The notes under the pieces were generated by a model that was given only the letters and a program-made list of their open reading frames with translations, was not told the origin of the DNA and ran no database searches. From Pyxidicoccus fallax (GTDB lineage Bacteria > Myxococcota > Myxococcia > Myxococcales > Myxococcaceae), in assembly GCF_012933655.1 (NCBI RefSeq), contig NZ_JABBJJ010000034.1, positions 1 through 59,020 of the forward strand: 59,020 nt of DNA. The letters run 5' to 3'. The translations under genes and the position numbers were made by a program. This document shows, in pieces, positions 22,901 to 31,652 of the stretch. Position 1 is the stretch's first letter. Each line of letters opens with the position of its first letter.

Positions 22901-24235
22901 TCAGGGAGCGCTCGTCGTCAGGGTGAAGTTGTCGAACCAGATATCGCTGGCCCCTCCCGCGCTCCCATCGCCCAGCCGGACGATGATCTGCTTGCCAATG
23001 GGCCCTCCGGAGAAAGGGGTCGTGTAGCTGACGCCCTGGGTCTGCACCCAGCCTGTGACATTGTCGATATTGACGGTCTGGCTGTTCAGGAGCACGAAGC
23101 TTCCCAGGTTGTTGTCCACGCTCGCGTAGCCAATCTGGTAGGGAATCCTCCCCAGGTTGTCCAATCCCCCAGAGGCCCGGCTGGAGAAGACGTACCGTGT
23201 ATTGGCCACGAAGCGGGCGCTGAGCAGCTGCCCGACCGTCTCGGTGGTCCCCGCCGAGTAGTACCCGAACTTGCTTCCCAGGTCGCCGTTGTTGGGTTTG
23301 GGGTAGGACGTGTGGAACGCCCAGGCGCCTCGAGGCCCCCAGGAGTTGATGAACCCGTGCTGGCTGGCGGACGTCGCCTCGATGTTGCCGTTCTGCAAGA
23401 CAGGGGGAGCCCAGGTCGTGCAGAGTGACTGGCACTGGTTGTTGCGGATCGCCGTGCACGACGAGGCGTCCATGGTCGGGCCGCACCAGTTGGTGACGAT
23501 GGCGTCCCAGTTCTGGCACTTCGGATCCCATCCCCAGGTCCGGTAGTTACGGAGGATGTCATTGCGCACCGAGAGGATGCATTGGGCGCACTGTGATTGC
23601 GTGTCACAGGCCGACGTCCTCGTCACCGTGTTCCCGGTCACCAGGCCGGAGCAGGTGGACGAGCCGTTCAGGAGACAGTCACGCATCGTCTCGGGAACGA
23701 CTCCCACGGCGTTCGCGTCTCCGGGCCATTGAGCGCCCTGATACAGAGTGAGGTGCAGGTGGACCTCGTTGGTGCCGGTCGAGCCCACGTAGCCAATGAC
23801 CTCGTGGGTCCCCACGAGGCGCCCGTTCTCCAGCGTCACCGGATCCCTCAGGTGGGCGTACAGCGATTGATAGCCGTTCTGATGGTCGACCATGACGTAG
23901 TTCCCGTAGCCGGCCGTTCCGGTGCCCTTCTGGAAGATGCGACCGGGAGCGACGGGGTACACCGGAGTGCCCAGGGGCAGGTAGAAGTCGAGCGAGTAGT
24001 AGTCCTTGGCGCAGTGCCAGCCCGAGCCGTACGCCCGGCCAATGGAGACGGAGCTGGTGAAGGTCCACGGAGTGCGCATGGGAAAGCCCTCCGCCTGGTT
24101 GATGCAACCAGGGGTGGAGCAGTCCACGGTGCAGGCCTGCGCATGAGCAGCGGGGGCATGCAGGGTGAGCATCAGCAGCGACAGCGCGGTCAACACGCCC
24201 CGGCACATGGCACGAGACACGAGAAACAGTTTCAT
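22901..24235 (-). CDS. Exported M23-family (LytM-like) protein with C-terminal beta domain
   Basis: A 444-residue secreted protein (signal ends PAAHAQA). Residues about 50-180 match M23 peptidases, which cut peptidoglycan cross-bridges: DYYSLDFYLPLGTPVYPVAPGRIF, GYGNYVMVDHQNGYQSLYAHL, VIGYVGSTGTNEVHLHLTLY. The Asp and HxH metal ligands are visible. The first ligand, usually His four residues before that Asp (HxxxD), is Tyr here, although another His lies earlier in SGWHCAKDYY. Next is a Cys-rich stretch (CDTQSQCAQCILS to CQSLCTTW). The last 150 residues form a beta-sandwich-like region probably for carbohydrate binding. ATG 24235 is preferred over upstream GTG. Likely lyses other bacteria's walls (inference). 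Confidence 0.8.
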   Translation of the reverse strand: MKLFLVSRAMCRGVLTALSLLMLTLHAPAAHAQACTVDCSTPGCINQAEGFPMRTPWTFTSSVSIGRAYGSGWHCAKDYYSLDFYLPLGTPVYPVAPGRIFQKGTGTAGYGNYVMVDHQNGYQSLYAHLRDPVTLENGRLVGTHEVIGYVGSTGTNEVHLHLTLYQGAQWPGDANAVGVVPETMRDCLLNGSSTCSGLVTGNTVTRTSACDTQSQCAQCILSVRNDILRNYRTWGWDPKCQNWDAIVTNWCGPTMDASSCTAIRNNQCQSLCTTWAPPVLQNGNIEATSASQHGFINSWGPRGAWAFHTSYPKPNNGDLGSKFGYYSAGTTETVGQLLSARFVANTRYVFSSRASGGLDNLGRIPYQIGYASVDNNLGSFVLLNSQTVNIDNVTGWVQTQGVSYTTPFSGGPIGKQIIVRLGDGSAGGASDIWFDNFTLTTSAP

Positions 24236-24251
24236 TGTACCCCCACGAGTG

Positions 24252-24351
24252 ATTTTCACTGCGAGAGCGAGTCTTGGCGTGTTTCGTGTTCATGTCCAGA
24301 GCGCCTCCAGCAAGAAGGCGCAGCGCCCTCCCGTCTCGCTATTTTCACTGC
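24252..24351. repeat. Direct repeat in divergent promoter region
   Basis: ATTTTCACTGC occurs at 24252-24262 and again at 24341-24351 (13 of 14 bases identical when extended by three), between the divergent M23 and HEIGH peptidase genes. A shared regulator site is possible. Confidence 0.4.
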
Positions 24352-24433
24352 AAGTAGAGTGTTCTAGAAACCCAGCTGTCCGTCCGATGCTCCCGTGACG
24401 GGAGCGTGGGTGGGGGACAAGAGGAGAACGCGA

Positions 24434-25210
24434 ATGTTCAAGCGAGCGGCGGTCCTCGTGGTGAGCTGTGGCGCGTTGCTGGCCGGCTGCGATTCCGAGC
24501 CGGAGAACGAGACCGGAGAGATCATCTCCAACCTCGTCGAGGCCGGCTTCCCAGCCGATGACATCATGGTCGTCGATGATGCCGTGTACGTGGGACGTGA
24601 CGGTCACGTGAACCTCGCCGCGTCCCGGGAGATGCTCCAGCCTGGCGAGGGCACCCAGGAGCACTACCGCACGACGAATCTGGTCGACGTCTCCGTCGTG
24701 AAGAAGATCTGCATCAACCCGACGTCCACGTTCAACAGCATCAGCAAGTTCAGCCAGGGACTGGATATGGCCATCCAGAACTACAACGCCCTGGGGCTCT
24801 GTTTCACCATGGCGCGGGGGCCGACCACCGGCTGCAACGCCAACATCACCGCGCAGACCATGACCGGCACCGGCGGCTCCGCGGGCTATCCGTCGGGTGG
24901 CCGTCCCTACGGCACCATCAACATCGGCACCGGGCTGCAGAGCTACACCGTAGACCTGGTCGAGCACGTCATCACCCACGAGCTCGGACACACCCTCGGG
25001 TTGCGCCACTCGGACTTCTTCAACGTGGCCCACAGCTGTGGCACCACCAGCGAAGGAAGCGCGGGCATCGGGGCCATCCACATCCCCGGGACGCCGACCA
25101 CGTCCCCGGCGGGCACGTCGCTCTTCAATACCTGTTTCAGGTCGTCCGAGACGGGCGAGTTCACCAGCTCCGACATCATCGCGTTGAAGACCCTCTACGG
25201 CGGCTGCTGA
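24434..25210 (+). CDS. HEIGH-type metallopeptidase (M57-like) lipoprotein, short paralogue
   Basis: A 258-residue exported peptidase. Signal ends LLAGC. It shares the layout of the 12492 protein: EIISNLVEAGFPADDIMVVD, EHYRTTNLV, SAGYPSGGRPYGTINIG, and the zinc site HELGHTLGLRHSD, then AIHIPGTPTTSP and CFRSSETGEF. It ends where that protein's repeat modules begin. ATG 24434 follows AGAGGAG. HExxHxxGxxH/D indicates an active zinc peptidase; substrate unknown. A strong hairpin follows. Confidence 0.85.
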   Translation: MFKRAAVLVVSCGALLAGCDSEPENETGEIISNLVEAGFPADDIMVVDDAVYVGRDGHVNLAASREMLQPGEGTQEHYRTTNLVDVSVVKKICINPTSTFNSISKFSQGLDMAIQNYNALGLCFTMARGPTTGCNANITAQTMTGTGGSAGYPSGGRPYGTINIGTGLQSYTVDLVEHVITHELGHTLGLRHSDFFNVAHSCGTTSEGSAGIGAIHIPGTPTTSPAGTSLFNTCFRSSETGEFTSSDIIALKTLYGGC

Positions 25211-25222
25211 GCCCGGAGGTCC

Positions 25223-25249
25223 AGGGGCCCGCTCACGAGCCGGGCCCCT
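25223..25249. terminator. Bidirectional terminator-like hairpin
   Basis: AGGGGCCCG (25223-25231) pairs perfectly with CGGGCCCCT (25241-25249), and the interior GCTC/GAGC extends it. It separates convergent genes ending at 25210 and 25258. Confidence 0.65.
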
Positions 25250-25257
25250 CCCCTGCT

Positions 25258-26574
25258 TCAGTGCCGCAGCGTCACATCGAAGCCGAGGAACCACCGCTGG
25301 AGGCGGTCCTCCAGCGGCACTGACACGGAGACCCCGGGCTGCGCCGACATTCGCTCGTCCGGGGCGAGCCGGAACGAACCGCCGACGGAGTGGTGGAACT
25401 CACTCTTCGACGCGAGGGTCTCCGCGTACCGGGCGCCACCCACCTCGAGCGTGGCGACGTAGGGGGAGACGCGGTAGGCGAATCCCGCGCCCCACCGGGG
25501 AGAGAGCTGGAAGGAGCTGGAGAAGGGCGTGTACCCATCCAGCCCTGCGTCCAGCCGGAGGGAACAGTCCTCGCAGAAGAACTCCATCATGAGCACCGAC
25601 GCGCCCGTCCTCACGCCCATGGCGCCTGGCTGGAACAACACGGCCTGCGTCGGGCGCATCGCCGCCACGGCGGAGTTGAGGGACATGCCCACCTCATCCT
25701 CGTCCCCCGTGGCCAGCAGCAGTCCTCCACGGAGCATGAGCCACGTGCTGGAGAAGAAGTCCTCGGCCCAGACCACGCCCACGTCGAGGTTGCTCAGCGC
25801 CGAGGCCGCCCGGGCGGCTCCCGTGAGCTTCGTCAGGGACACGGACGCATAGGGCCCCAGGCCGCAGCCACAGATGAACGCCATGGAGAGGTCGAGCCGG
25901 ACGGGGACCCCATCTCCCCTTCCGTCGAACAGCATCCCCGGCGCGACCGACACGTGCCCACGCCCATCGAGCGGCTCCAGCAGGGAGAAGACCGGTCCGT
26001 ATTGCTTCTCGTAGTCCTCCCTGGGGTAGCTGGGCTGAATCATCTCCAGCTCCTCCCGGTCGAGCCCCGAGGTGGCCGCCCACCGCGTGAGCCGCGGTGA
26101 GTCGATTTCACGGATGAAGGCGTACTTGTGGACGGCGGAGATGGCCTCGGCGGCTCCCCGGCCGAGGTCCTGCTCCAGGAGGTATCCCACCGCGCAGATG
26201 CGCCCCCGCGAGTCGATGAAAGTGGGGCGCCGCGCATCGGGATGGCCGTCGTTCCGAGGGAACACGCCCGCGCGGATGTAGGCCGCGAGCCGCTCCAGGT
26301 TGCGCGCCCGGGCCTCGCGCGCGGCGGGCGAGCGATGCGCCGTGGGACGCTGCCGCAGCAGCTCGAGCACGTGCTCCAGGTGGACGCGGATGCGGAGGTC
26401 CTCCGAATCCCGCGCCGTGGGAGACCGGCCGAAGCGCGCCTGGAAGCTCGCGTCACCGAGCACGAGGTTGACGGAGTCCGTGTGCGGCGGCTGCGGCGCC
26501 GGTGGGCTTCCGCACGCGAGCAGGCTGGCCAGCAAGAGGACGGCGGAGAAAGCCATACGCCGTGACGGGGTCAT
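25258..26574 (-). CDS. Lipoprotein with conserved N-terminal domain and barrel-like C terminus
   Basis: A 438-residue protein whose signal ends LLAC. The N-terminal part contains a conserved stretch (PTFIDSRGRICAVGYLLEQ..., then RLTRWAATSGLDREELEMIQPSYP) that I recognise as recurring in hypothetical proteins of Bacteroidota and myxobacteria without known function. The C-terminal half, from about residue 230, is rich in alternating strands (VSVAPGMLF, VRLDLSMAFICGCGLGPYASVSL, FAYRVSPYVATLEVGGARY) and resembles an outer-membrane barrel. ATG 26574 is chosen from the signal peptide. Function unknown. Confidence 0.65.
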   Translation of the reverse strand: MTPSRRMAFSAVLLLASLLACGSPPAPQPPHTDSVNLVLGDASFQARFGRSPTARDSEDLRIRVHLEHVLELLRQRPTAHRSPAAREARARNLERLAAYIRAGVFPRNDGHPDARRPTFIDSRGRICAVGYLLEQDLGRGAAEAISAVHKYAFIREIDSPRLTRWAATSGLDREELEMIQPSYPREDYEKQYGPVFSLLEPLDGRGHVSVAPGMLFDGRGDGVPVRLDLSMAFICGCGLGPYASVSLTKLTGAARAASALSNLDVGVVWAEDFFSSTWLMLRGGLLLATGDEDEVGMSLNSAVAAMRPTQAVLFQPGAMGVRTGASVLMMEFFCEDCSLRLDAGLDGYTPFSSSFQLSPRWGAGFAYRVSPYVATLEVGGARYAETLASKSEFHHSVGGSFRLAPDERMSAQPGVSVSVPLEDRLQRWFLGFDVTLRH

Positions 26575-26747
26575 GGGAGCGGTGCCCTCCAGGAGTGGGT
26601 GCCTTCGATGCACCACCTTGAGGCAACGCCTGTCTTCGAGCCGCACGAGGGGCTCATTCCTCCATCACGGTTCCATCATGCCCCTCCCCTCCTCTTCTCT
26701 CCTCGGGCGCTGTAGGCTGGCGCGTGCCACCGGGAAAGGAGCTCGTC

Positions 26748-27569
26748 ATGGCGGACACCCACCCCTCGCGATTCTGGCGCAATCCCCGGCTGCCCTGGGT
26801 CGAGGCGCGCGTCGTGGCGGATGGCCGCTCCTTCTGCCATGCCGCCCATTCGCACGAGAGCTTCTCGATTGGCGCCATCGTGGGCGGGCGCAGCACCTAC
26901 CGCAACGGGCACTGGCAGGAGGTCGTCGGAGCGGGGAGCACCGTCATCATGAACCCGGGCGACGTGCACGCCTGCAATCCCGTCGGCGATGGGTCCTGGG
27001 CGTATGTGATGCTCTACATCGACGCGGCCTGGCTCGGCGCGCGTCAGGCGGAGCTGGGGCTGGGGGCGAGCACGGACTTCCACCCCATCGCGACGAAGCA
27101 GAGCGAGGCGCCCGCGCTGCACCGGCAGGTGCTGGGCCTCTACCGGACCCTGGCCGACGGAGACCAGGACCCGCTGGCCTGCGAGCAGGCGCTGGTCACC
27201 TTCGCCAGCCAGCTGCACACGGCCCTCTCCCTGGTGGGGCGCGAGGAGCCCAGCTGCGACCCGCGACTGCGGCGGGCCGAGCAGTACATCCGCGCGCACT
27301 GCCTGGAGCCCATCTCCCTCGACGACATCTGCACCGCGTCCGGGCTGTCGGCCTCGCACCTGATTCGCACCTTCAAGCGCCGCTACGGGCTGACGCCGCA
27401 CGAGTTCGTGGTCAACGGCCGCATCCAGTACGCCCGCCGCCAGCTGCGCCAGGGCCGGCCCATCGCCGAGGTGGCCCAGGACGCCGGCTTCGCGGACCAG
27501 GCCCACCTGCAGCGCACCTTCAAGCGCTACCTCGCCGCGACGCCCGGGCACTACCAGGCCAGCAGATAG
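26748..27569 (+). CDS. AraC-family transcriptional regulator
   Basis: A 273-residue regulator. The N-terminal half is an AraC-type cupin (HAAHSHESFSIGAIVGG, GAGSTVIMNPGDVHACNP). The C-terminal half contains two helix-turn-helix motifs (ISLDDICTASGLSASHLIRTFKRRYGLTPHEFV and RPIAEVAQDAGFADQAHLQRTFKRYL). ATG 26748 follows AAAGGAG. It overlaps the convergent LysE-type exporter by 19 bases; this AraC/LysE pairing is common, with the regulator often controlling the exporter. The effector, perhaps an amino acid, is not known. Confidence 0.9.
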   Translation: MADTHPSRFWRNPRLPWVEARVVADGRSFCHAAHSHESFSIGAIVGGRSTYRNGHWQEVVGAGSTVIMNPGDVHACNPVGDGSWAYVMLYIDAAWLGARQAELGLGASTDFHPIATKQSEAPALHRQVLGLYRTLADGDQDPLACEQALVTFASQLHTALSLVGREEPSCDPRLRRAEQYIRAHCLEPISLDDICTASGLSASHLIRTFKRRYGLTPHEFVVNGRIQYARRQLRQGRPIAEVAQDAGFADQAHLQRTFKRYLAATPGHYQASR

Positions 27570-28138
27570 AGCGCGCAGCCGGCGAGCAGCACGGCCATGG
27601 CACGGTTGAAGCGGCGCAGCCGCGTGGGGTTGTCCACCCAGTGCCGGATGGAGCTGCCCGCCGCGGCCCAGCAGGCAATCGACACGTAGCACACCGCGAA
27701 GTAGATGGCGGCGAAGCGCCCGATGACCGCGAGCTCGCCGCCCGCGACGAAGGCGCCCATGCCGGCCACGCAGGCCAGCCACGCCTTCGGGTTGAGCCAC
27801 TGCATCAGCGCCCCGCTCCAGTAGCCGGGCCGGGTGTCCTCGCTGGCGCCCCCCAGCCGGCCGTCGTCACTCCAGAGCTTCCAGGCCAGGTACAGCAGGT
27901 ACACGACTCCCGTCAGTCGCAGGACGCTGGCGAGCCACGGCCACGCGAGAAATGCTCCGTGCAGCCCCAGGCCGATGGCCAGCAGCAGGAGGGTGAAGCC
28001 CACCGTCGCGCCGGACACGTGGCGCATGCTGGCGCGCAGGCCGTGGCGCGCACCCGCGCTCAGGGCGACGACGTTGACGGGACCGGGGGAGATGGACGCG
28101 GCCAGCGCGAACGCGGCCATGGACAGGGACAGGCTCAT
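27551..28138 (-). CDS. LysE-family amino-acid/metabolite exporter
   Basis: A 195-residue inner-membrane protein with about six transmembrane segments. The N terminus shows the family's SPGPVNVVALSAGARHG (ISPGPN-like motif), later ALMQWLNPKAWLACVAG (the conserved NPK). Family members export basic amino acids, homoserine lactones or threonine. ATG 28138 has GAAGG six bases upstream, inside the 3' arm of a perfect inverted repeat, so translation or transcription may be controlled there. 3' end overlaps the AraC gene by 19 bases. Confidence 0.88.
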   Translation of the reverse strand: MSLSLSMAAFALAASISPGPVNVVALSAGARHGLRASMRHVSGATVGFTLLLLAIGLGLHGAFLAWPWLASVLRLTGVVYLLYLAWKLWSDDGRLGGASEDTRPGYWSGALMQWLNPKAWLACVAGMGAFVAGGELAVIGRFAAIYFAVCYVSIACWAAAGSSIRHWVDNPTRLRRFNRAMAVLLAGCALYLLAW

Positions 28139-28141
28139 ATC

Positions 28142-28170
28142 GACCTTCGAAACCAGTGGGTTCGAAGGTC
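28142..28170 (-). promoter_or_regulatory. Perfect inverted repeat covering the exporter's ribosome binding site
   Basis: GACCTTCGAA (28142-28151) and TTCGAAGGTC (28161-28170) are a perfect 10-bp inverted repeat with a 9-base spacer, three bases upstream of the LysE start. The GAAGG Shine-Dalgarno lies in the arm nearest the start. It can be a DNA operator or an RNA hairpin that hides the ribosome site. Confidence 0.55.
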
Positions 28171-28358
28171 ACGGTAGGAAGCCGGGCCCGCCGGGGTATT
28201 GAACAAAATGCGCGCGCCCCCCTGCCCTCCCTGGCGCACCACGCGGGCGGACTTCGTTTTGCATACCCGGTTGCCATGGCCATCCGCTTTCACGGCGGCG
28301 GCCTGCTTCCGGGCCCCCTCCGGGAGCGTTCATCCACCTCAAGAGTCGGGAGTCGTTC

Positions 28359-28727
28359 ATGAAGATGATGGCGGGAATGCTCATCGTGGCCGCATTCGTT
28401 CTGGGTGCCTGTGGTTCCGTCCCTGGTGAGGCCAACGAGCGGGGAGCTGAAGCCGTGACCTCCGAGGAGCACTTCGAGAGCCAGGAGGCCGCTCTCACGG
28501 GAGACTGCTCGGTGAGCGTCCAGTGTTCGAATGGGACGTCGCGGTCGTGCAACGGCACGGGGTTCTCGTGCTCGGCCAGCTCGACCAGTGGAGGCAGGGT
28601 GACGTGCGACGGGACCGTCTACTCCTGCGGGCTCATCATCGAGCCGCCCCCTTGCACCTGCCAGGCGGACCGCTGCTGCAACCAGCTCTGCCTCAGGGAC
28701 CCGGACTGCTTGATCGTCGGCGGGTAA
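28359..28727 (+). CDS. Small cysteine-rich lipoprotein
   Basis: A 122-residue protein with lipoprotein signal (MLIVAAFVLGAC). After a charged linker, the C-terminal 75 residues hold about 12 cysteines (CSVSVQCSNG, CNGTGFSCS, CTCQADRCCNQLCLRDPDC), suggesting disulfide-rich surface modules. Members of this style are frequent in myxobacteria; none has a function I can name. ATG 28359 has GGGAG upstream. Confidence 0.6.
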   Translation: MKMMAGMLIVAAFVLGACGSVPGEANERGAEAVTSEEHFESQEAALTGDCSVSVQCSNGTSRSCNGTGFSCSASSTSGGRVTCDGTVYSCGLIIEPPPCTCQADRCCNQLCLRDPDCLIVGG

Positions 28728-28734
28728 CGGCGAA

Positions 28735-28768
28735 GGCCGTACCCGGCAGTGCCTCGCCGGGTACGGCC
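28735..28768. terminator. Bidirectional terminator-like hairpin
   Basis: GGCCGTACCCGGC (28735-28747) pairs perfectly with GCCGGGTACGGCC (28756-28768) between convergent genes ending at 28727 and 28809. Confidence 0.7.
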
Positions 28769-28808
28769 CTCGGTCCCGCGGCCCGTCATGGAGACGGGCG
28801 GGCGACGA

Positions 28809-29621
28809 CTACTCGCGGATGACGGACTCGCGAGCGACGGTGTAGCGCGTGGCGCTGCCCGTCACGTCGATGCCCGAGAAGGTGTTGTACGGGTAGGCAC
28901 CCTTGTCGAGGTTCTCGATGATCTCGATGGAGGTGGCGACCACTTCCTTGCCGTCCACCACCAGCGTGAAGGGGCCATTCTTCCCGGCGGAGAGGCCCCA
29001 CACGCAGGCGCCGACGTTCTCCGGACCGGCCGCCCGCGCGGCGGTGCGGACCTGGCGGAACGTGGGGTGCCAGTACAGCCCGTGACCGGGCCAGTTCCAC
29101 CGGATGTAGAGGGGCACGTAGGTCGAGCTCTGAATCGAGAACTCGAGGCCCATCTCCGAGTACGCGTTGATCCAGTAGCCGGCCATCGGCGAGTCGAAGT
29201 TCACCGTGAGGCCGAACTGGGCGCCCGCCGCGCTCGCGCTGCGACCCGCCATGGACATGTTGGTGACCTGGAGGGTGCTGATGACCTGGTCGCCGTCACG
29301 TGCCGCCAGCGTGAAGGAGCCGAAGTCCTCGACGAAGGCGTCCTGGGACCACTGCACGGCGCCCTCGAACTGGCTGGAGAGGCCGTCCGTCTTCGAGTCC
29401 TTGAGCTCGGTGACCTGGAGCCCCTCCTCCGTCCTGTCGAGCTTCGCCGCGCCCAGCGCGCAGCTCTTGATGCCCTTGAACTGCTCGATGCACTCGGACT
29501 CCGCCTTCGAGGCCTGGGTGCCCAGGGAGGCCTCACTGCCGTCAGCGGAGGGTTCTCCCTGGCAACCCGCGAGGGTGAGGAACGCGGTCGCCACGAGTCC
29601 GCTTGTCCACCTGTTCTGCAT
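28809..29621 (-). CDS. Lipoprotein, paralogue of 31653-32471
   Basis: A 270-residue lipoprotein (signal ends LAGC). It aligns along its length with the protein at 31653: ECIEQFKG versus QCIEGVAG, DGLSSQFEG versus DGVSSQFKQ, LAARDGDQVISTL in both, GACVWGLS versus GACVWTMS, and YPYNTFSGIDV versus YPYTSFSAIDV. Mature region is strand-rich with hydrophobic, aromatic stretches (YIRWNWPGHGLYWHP). No known family is recognised. ATG 29621 has GGGG upstream. Separate promoters are implied by opposite orientation. Confidence 0.65.
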   Translation of the reverse strand: MQNRWTSGLVATAFLTLAGCQGEPSADGSEASLGTQASKAESECIEQFKGIKSCALGAAKLDRTEEGLQVTELKDSKTDGLSSQFEGAVQWSQDAFVEDFGSFTLAARDGDQVISTLQVTNMSMAGRSASAAGAQFGLTVNFDSPMAGYWINAYSEMGLEFSIQSSTYVPLYIRWNWPGHGLYWHPTFRQVRTAARAAGPENVGACVWGLSAGKNGPFTLVVDGKEVVATSIEIIENLDKGAYPYNTFSGIDVTGSATRYTVARESVIRE

Positions 29622-29685
29622 TCAGTACCCCGTGTTTGAGATGACGAGTGCCTTCCTTCATTGAAAGGCACACGGGGCACTGCAC

Positions 29686-29713
29686 CTGACATGCCACTGC
29701 AACTGTATGTCAG
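29686..29713 (-). promoter_or_regulatory. Inverted repeat upstream of the lipoprotein gene
   Basis: CTGACAT (29686-29692) and ATGTCAG (29707-29713) form a 7-bp inverted repeat with a 14-base spacer, in an AT-richer part 65 bases upstream of the minus-strand start at 29621. It could be an operator. Confidence 0.3.
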
Positions 29714-29852
29714 TAGTGAATTGATTCCGGCCGTGCAGGTGTAGCCATTTCCGTCACGAGCTGGCGTGTTTTGTGACGCGATTCGCTACGGCCCTGGCCG
29801 GGCGGCCTGGCTGTCATGCCAGGCCGCCGGAGGGTTCAGGTGCCTTCGCGGC

Positions 29853-31109
29853 TCACGGCAGCGGCGGCAGCGTCAGCACGCCGTTGCACTGGCTCGGGCT
29901 GGTGGGCATGCCGGTGCCGCCCCACGGAGCGCCCGTGTTGACGATGACGCTGGTGCCCGGCGGGGGCGGGCAGCCCATGCCCGCCATCTGGCGCACGGTG
30001 ATGTTCGCGTTGGGCGGGAGGTTGTACATGATGTCCGTACCGTCACCCACGCAGATGTTGCGCGTCTGGTTGCCGCCACCGGGGATGGCGATCTCCAGCT
30101 CCAGGCAGACGGGCAGCGTCGTGCCGGGCGGCAGCGCGGCGGCGTTCAGGTCGATGCGCAGACAGGCGGGGTTGTTCTTCTCGATGTCCGCGTTGATGAA
30201 GCCAATCTCGTTGGTGTTGCCGGTGTAGCGGGTCGAGGAGGCACCACCGTCGCAGTGGTCCGCGCCGCACGCGACGGGCTGGCGGCTATCGCACCGGACC
30301 GGGTTGCTCGTCTGCCCGGCGGTGGACGGCTGCTGGCGCCACACGTTGGTGCCCGGGCCCATGGACCACAGGGCGATGGTCGGCGGAGCGTTCGTGCTCA
30401 TGCTCGCGGAGATGGGGATGAACACCTGGGCGTTCGAGCCGGCGGCGAGCTTGAGCTGGCTGCCATTCGCGTCACGGACCTCGGTGTAGATGGCGCCCCG
30501 CGTCTCCAGGAAGACGGACTGGCCGGCCAGGTTGATGGCACCGTCGGCGCCGGGCATCGCCAGCAGGCCCGTGTCGATGAAGCGCACGCCCACGGTGAGC
30601 GGCCGGACGATCTCCTTCCCAGTGGTGCTGACCAGCCGCTCCAGGTCCACCCGGATGCCCGCGCCGCTGCGAGGGTCGGTGACCTGGACGATGCCGCCGG
30701 TGAAGGTCTGCTGATGCAGCGTGTGCAGCACGAAGCGGGCACCGAGGACGTCGCGCGTGACGGCGCCGACGTGAGGCATGTAGCCCCTCGCGGAGATGGT
30801 CAGCGGCCCGCCCGGGCTCAGCGTCGTGGAGGAGACGGAGAACGAGCCGTCCGTGCCCGTGAGGACCCGGACGCCCTGGAGGTTCACCTCGGCCCCGGCG
30901 AGCGGCGTGCCCGACGCGTTCGTCACCACGCCACAGATGGTGGTGGCGCCCTGGACGCGGCTACACACGGCGGCGACCGGCTGCGACTGCTGCGCTTGCG
31001 GCTCGACCTCGGCCTCGGGCGCGCCACAGGCCGCGCCCAACACCGCGGCTCCACCCAGCACTCCGCACATCAACAGCCACTTCCTTGCTGCGAGCTTGGA
31101 CAGCGACAT
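29853..31109 (-). CDS. Lipoprotein with carboxypeptidase-regulatory-like domain
   Basis: A 418-residue exported protein (signal ends LGAAC). Residues about 50-115 resemble the carboxypeptidase regulatory-like beta-sandwich: ICGVVTNASGTPLAGAEVNLQGVRVLTGTDGSFSVSS, the typical 'G.V.d..G.pl.ga.V.......T..dG.f' pattern. The remainder contains strands and a Cys-rich region (NPVRCDSRQPVACGADHCDGG) with FAM171-like features (VFIPISASM). It ends with a glycine- and proline-rich tail. ATG 31109 follows GGAGG; the GTG at 31112 is too close. It lies between two paralogous lipoprotein genes. Function unknown; probably surface binding. Confidence 0.65.
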   Translation of the reverse strand: MSLSKLAARKWLLMCGVLGGAAVLGAACGAPEAEVEPQAQQSQPVAAVCSRVQGATTICGVVTNASGTPLAGAEVNLQGVRVLTGTDGSFSVSSTTLSPGGPLTISARGYMPHVGAVTRDVLGARFVLHTLHQQTFTGGIVQVTDPRSGAGIRVDLERLVSTTGKEIVRPLTVGVRFIDTGLLAMPGADGAINLAGQSVFLETRGAIYTEVRDANGSQLKLAAGSNAQVFIPISASMSTNAPPTIALWSMGPGTNVWRQQPSTAGQTSNPVRCDSRQPVACGADHCDGGASSTRYTGNTNEIGFINADIEKNNPACLRIDLNAAALPPGTTLPVCLELEIAIPGGGNQTRNICVGDGTDIMYNLPPNANITVRQMAGMGCPPPPGTSVIVNTGAPWGGTGMPTSPSQCNGVLTLPPLP

Positions 31110-31652
31110 CACATACCTCCATGTCGAGGGAACGTATGACTTCAGGTAAATGAGGCGAGCGAAGGCACTGGCTGCGAACCCCCCTCTTCCGCCTTCGCCA
31201 GGGCACTGCGGACGCTGCTGGGAGTTCCCAGGGCGGGGAATGCACCCGGGACCCCGGAGAGGCGCGTTGCACCTGTCGAGCCACGACGGCTCATGGCGAG
31301 GCTTTCGCTCTCACGCGGCACTTCGACGCAGCGCGCCTGTGTGGCACCCCGAGTTACGAATTCATGACAGTCGTAGCGTCCCCGGCCACATGCTGGCGCT
31401 TCGAGGCTCCAGCCAGCGCGGCAAGGCCGGTGTGGCGCGGGGCGCTACGGCGCGCGGAGCGCTGTGACATGGGGCGCTACTCGGGGCGGGTACCGCACCG
31501 ACGCGCCCAGAGTGGGCCCCTCACACTGGCTCCGTGGCGCACCTCGTGCACTGCGTCGCGTCCGGGTCCCCAGGTCTTCAACCCGCCCCCACGGGGGAGA
31601 GACCTGGGCAGACCTGGAGTGCAGTCCCCCCATCACCGAGGTCCATCCATCC
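31110..31652. other. Divergent intergenic region with a hairpin near the right gene
   Basis: About 540 bases without a recognisable gene between minus-strand start 31109 and plus-strand start 31653. The clearest structure is CCCAGGTCT (31569-31577) with AGACCTGGG (31600-31608), with CCCCC/GGGGG inside, some 45 bases upstream of the plus-strand ATG, so it may be in the leader. GGGGCGCTAC occurs twice near 31440-31480. No promoter is confidently identified. Confidence 0.4.

Noticed and set aside
31338..31360. Sigma-54-like promoter (TGGCAC...)
   Set aside because: The -12 GC element at the required spacing is missing.
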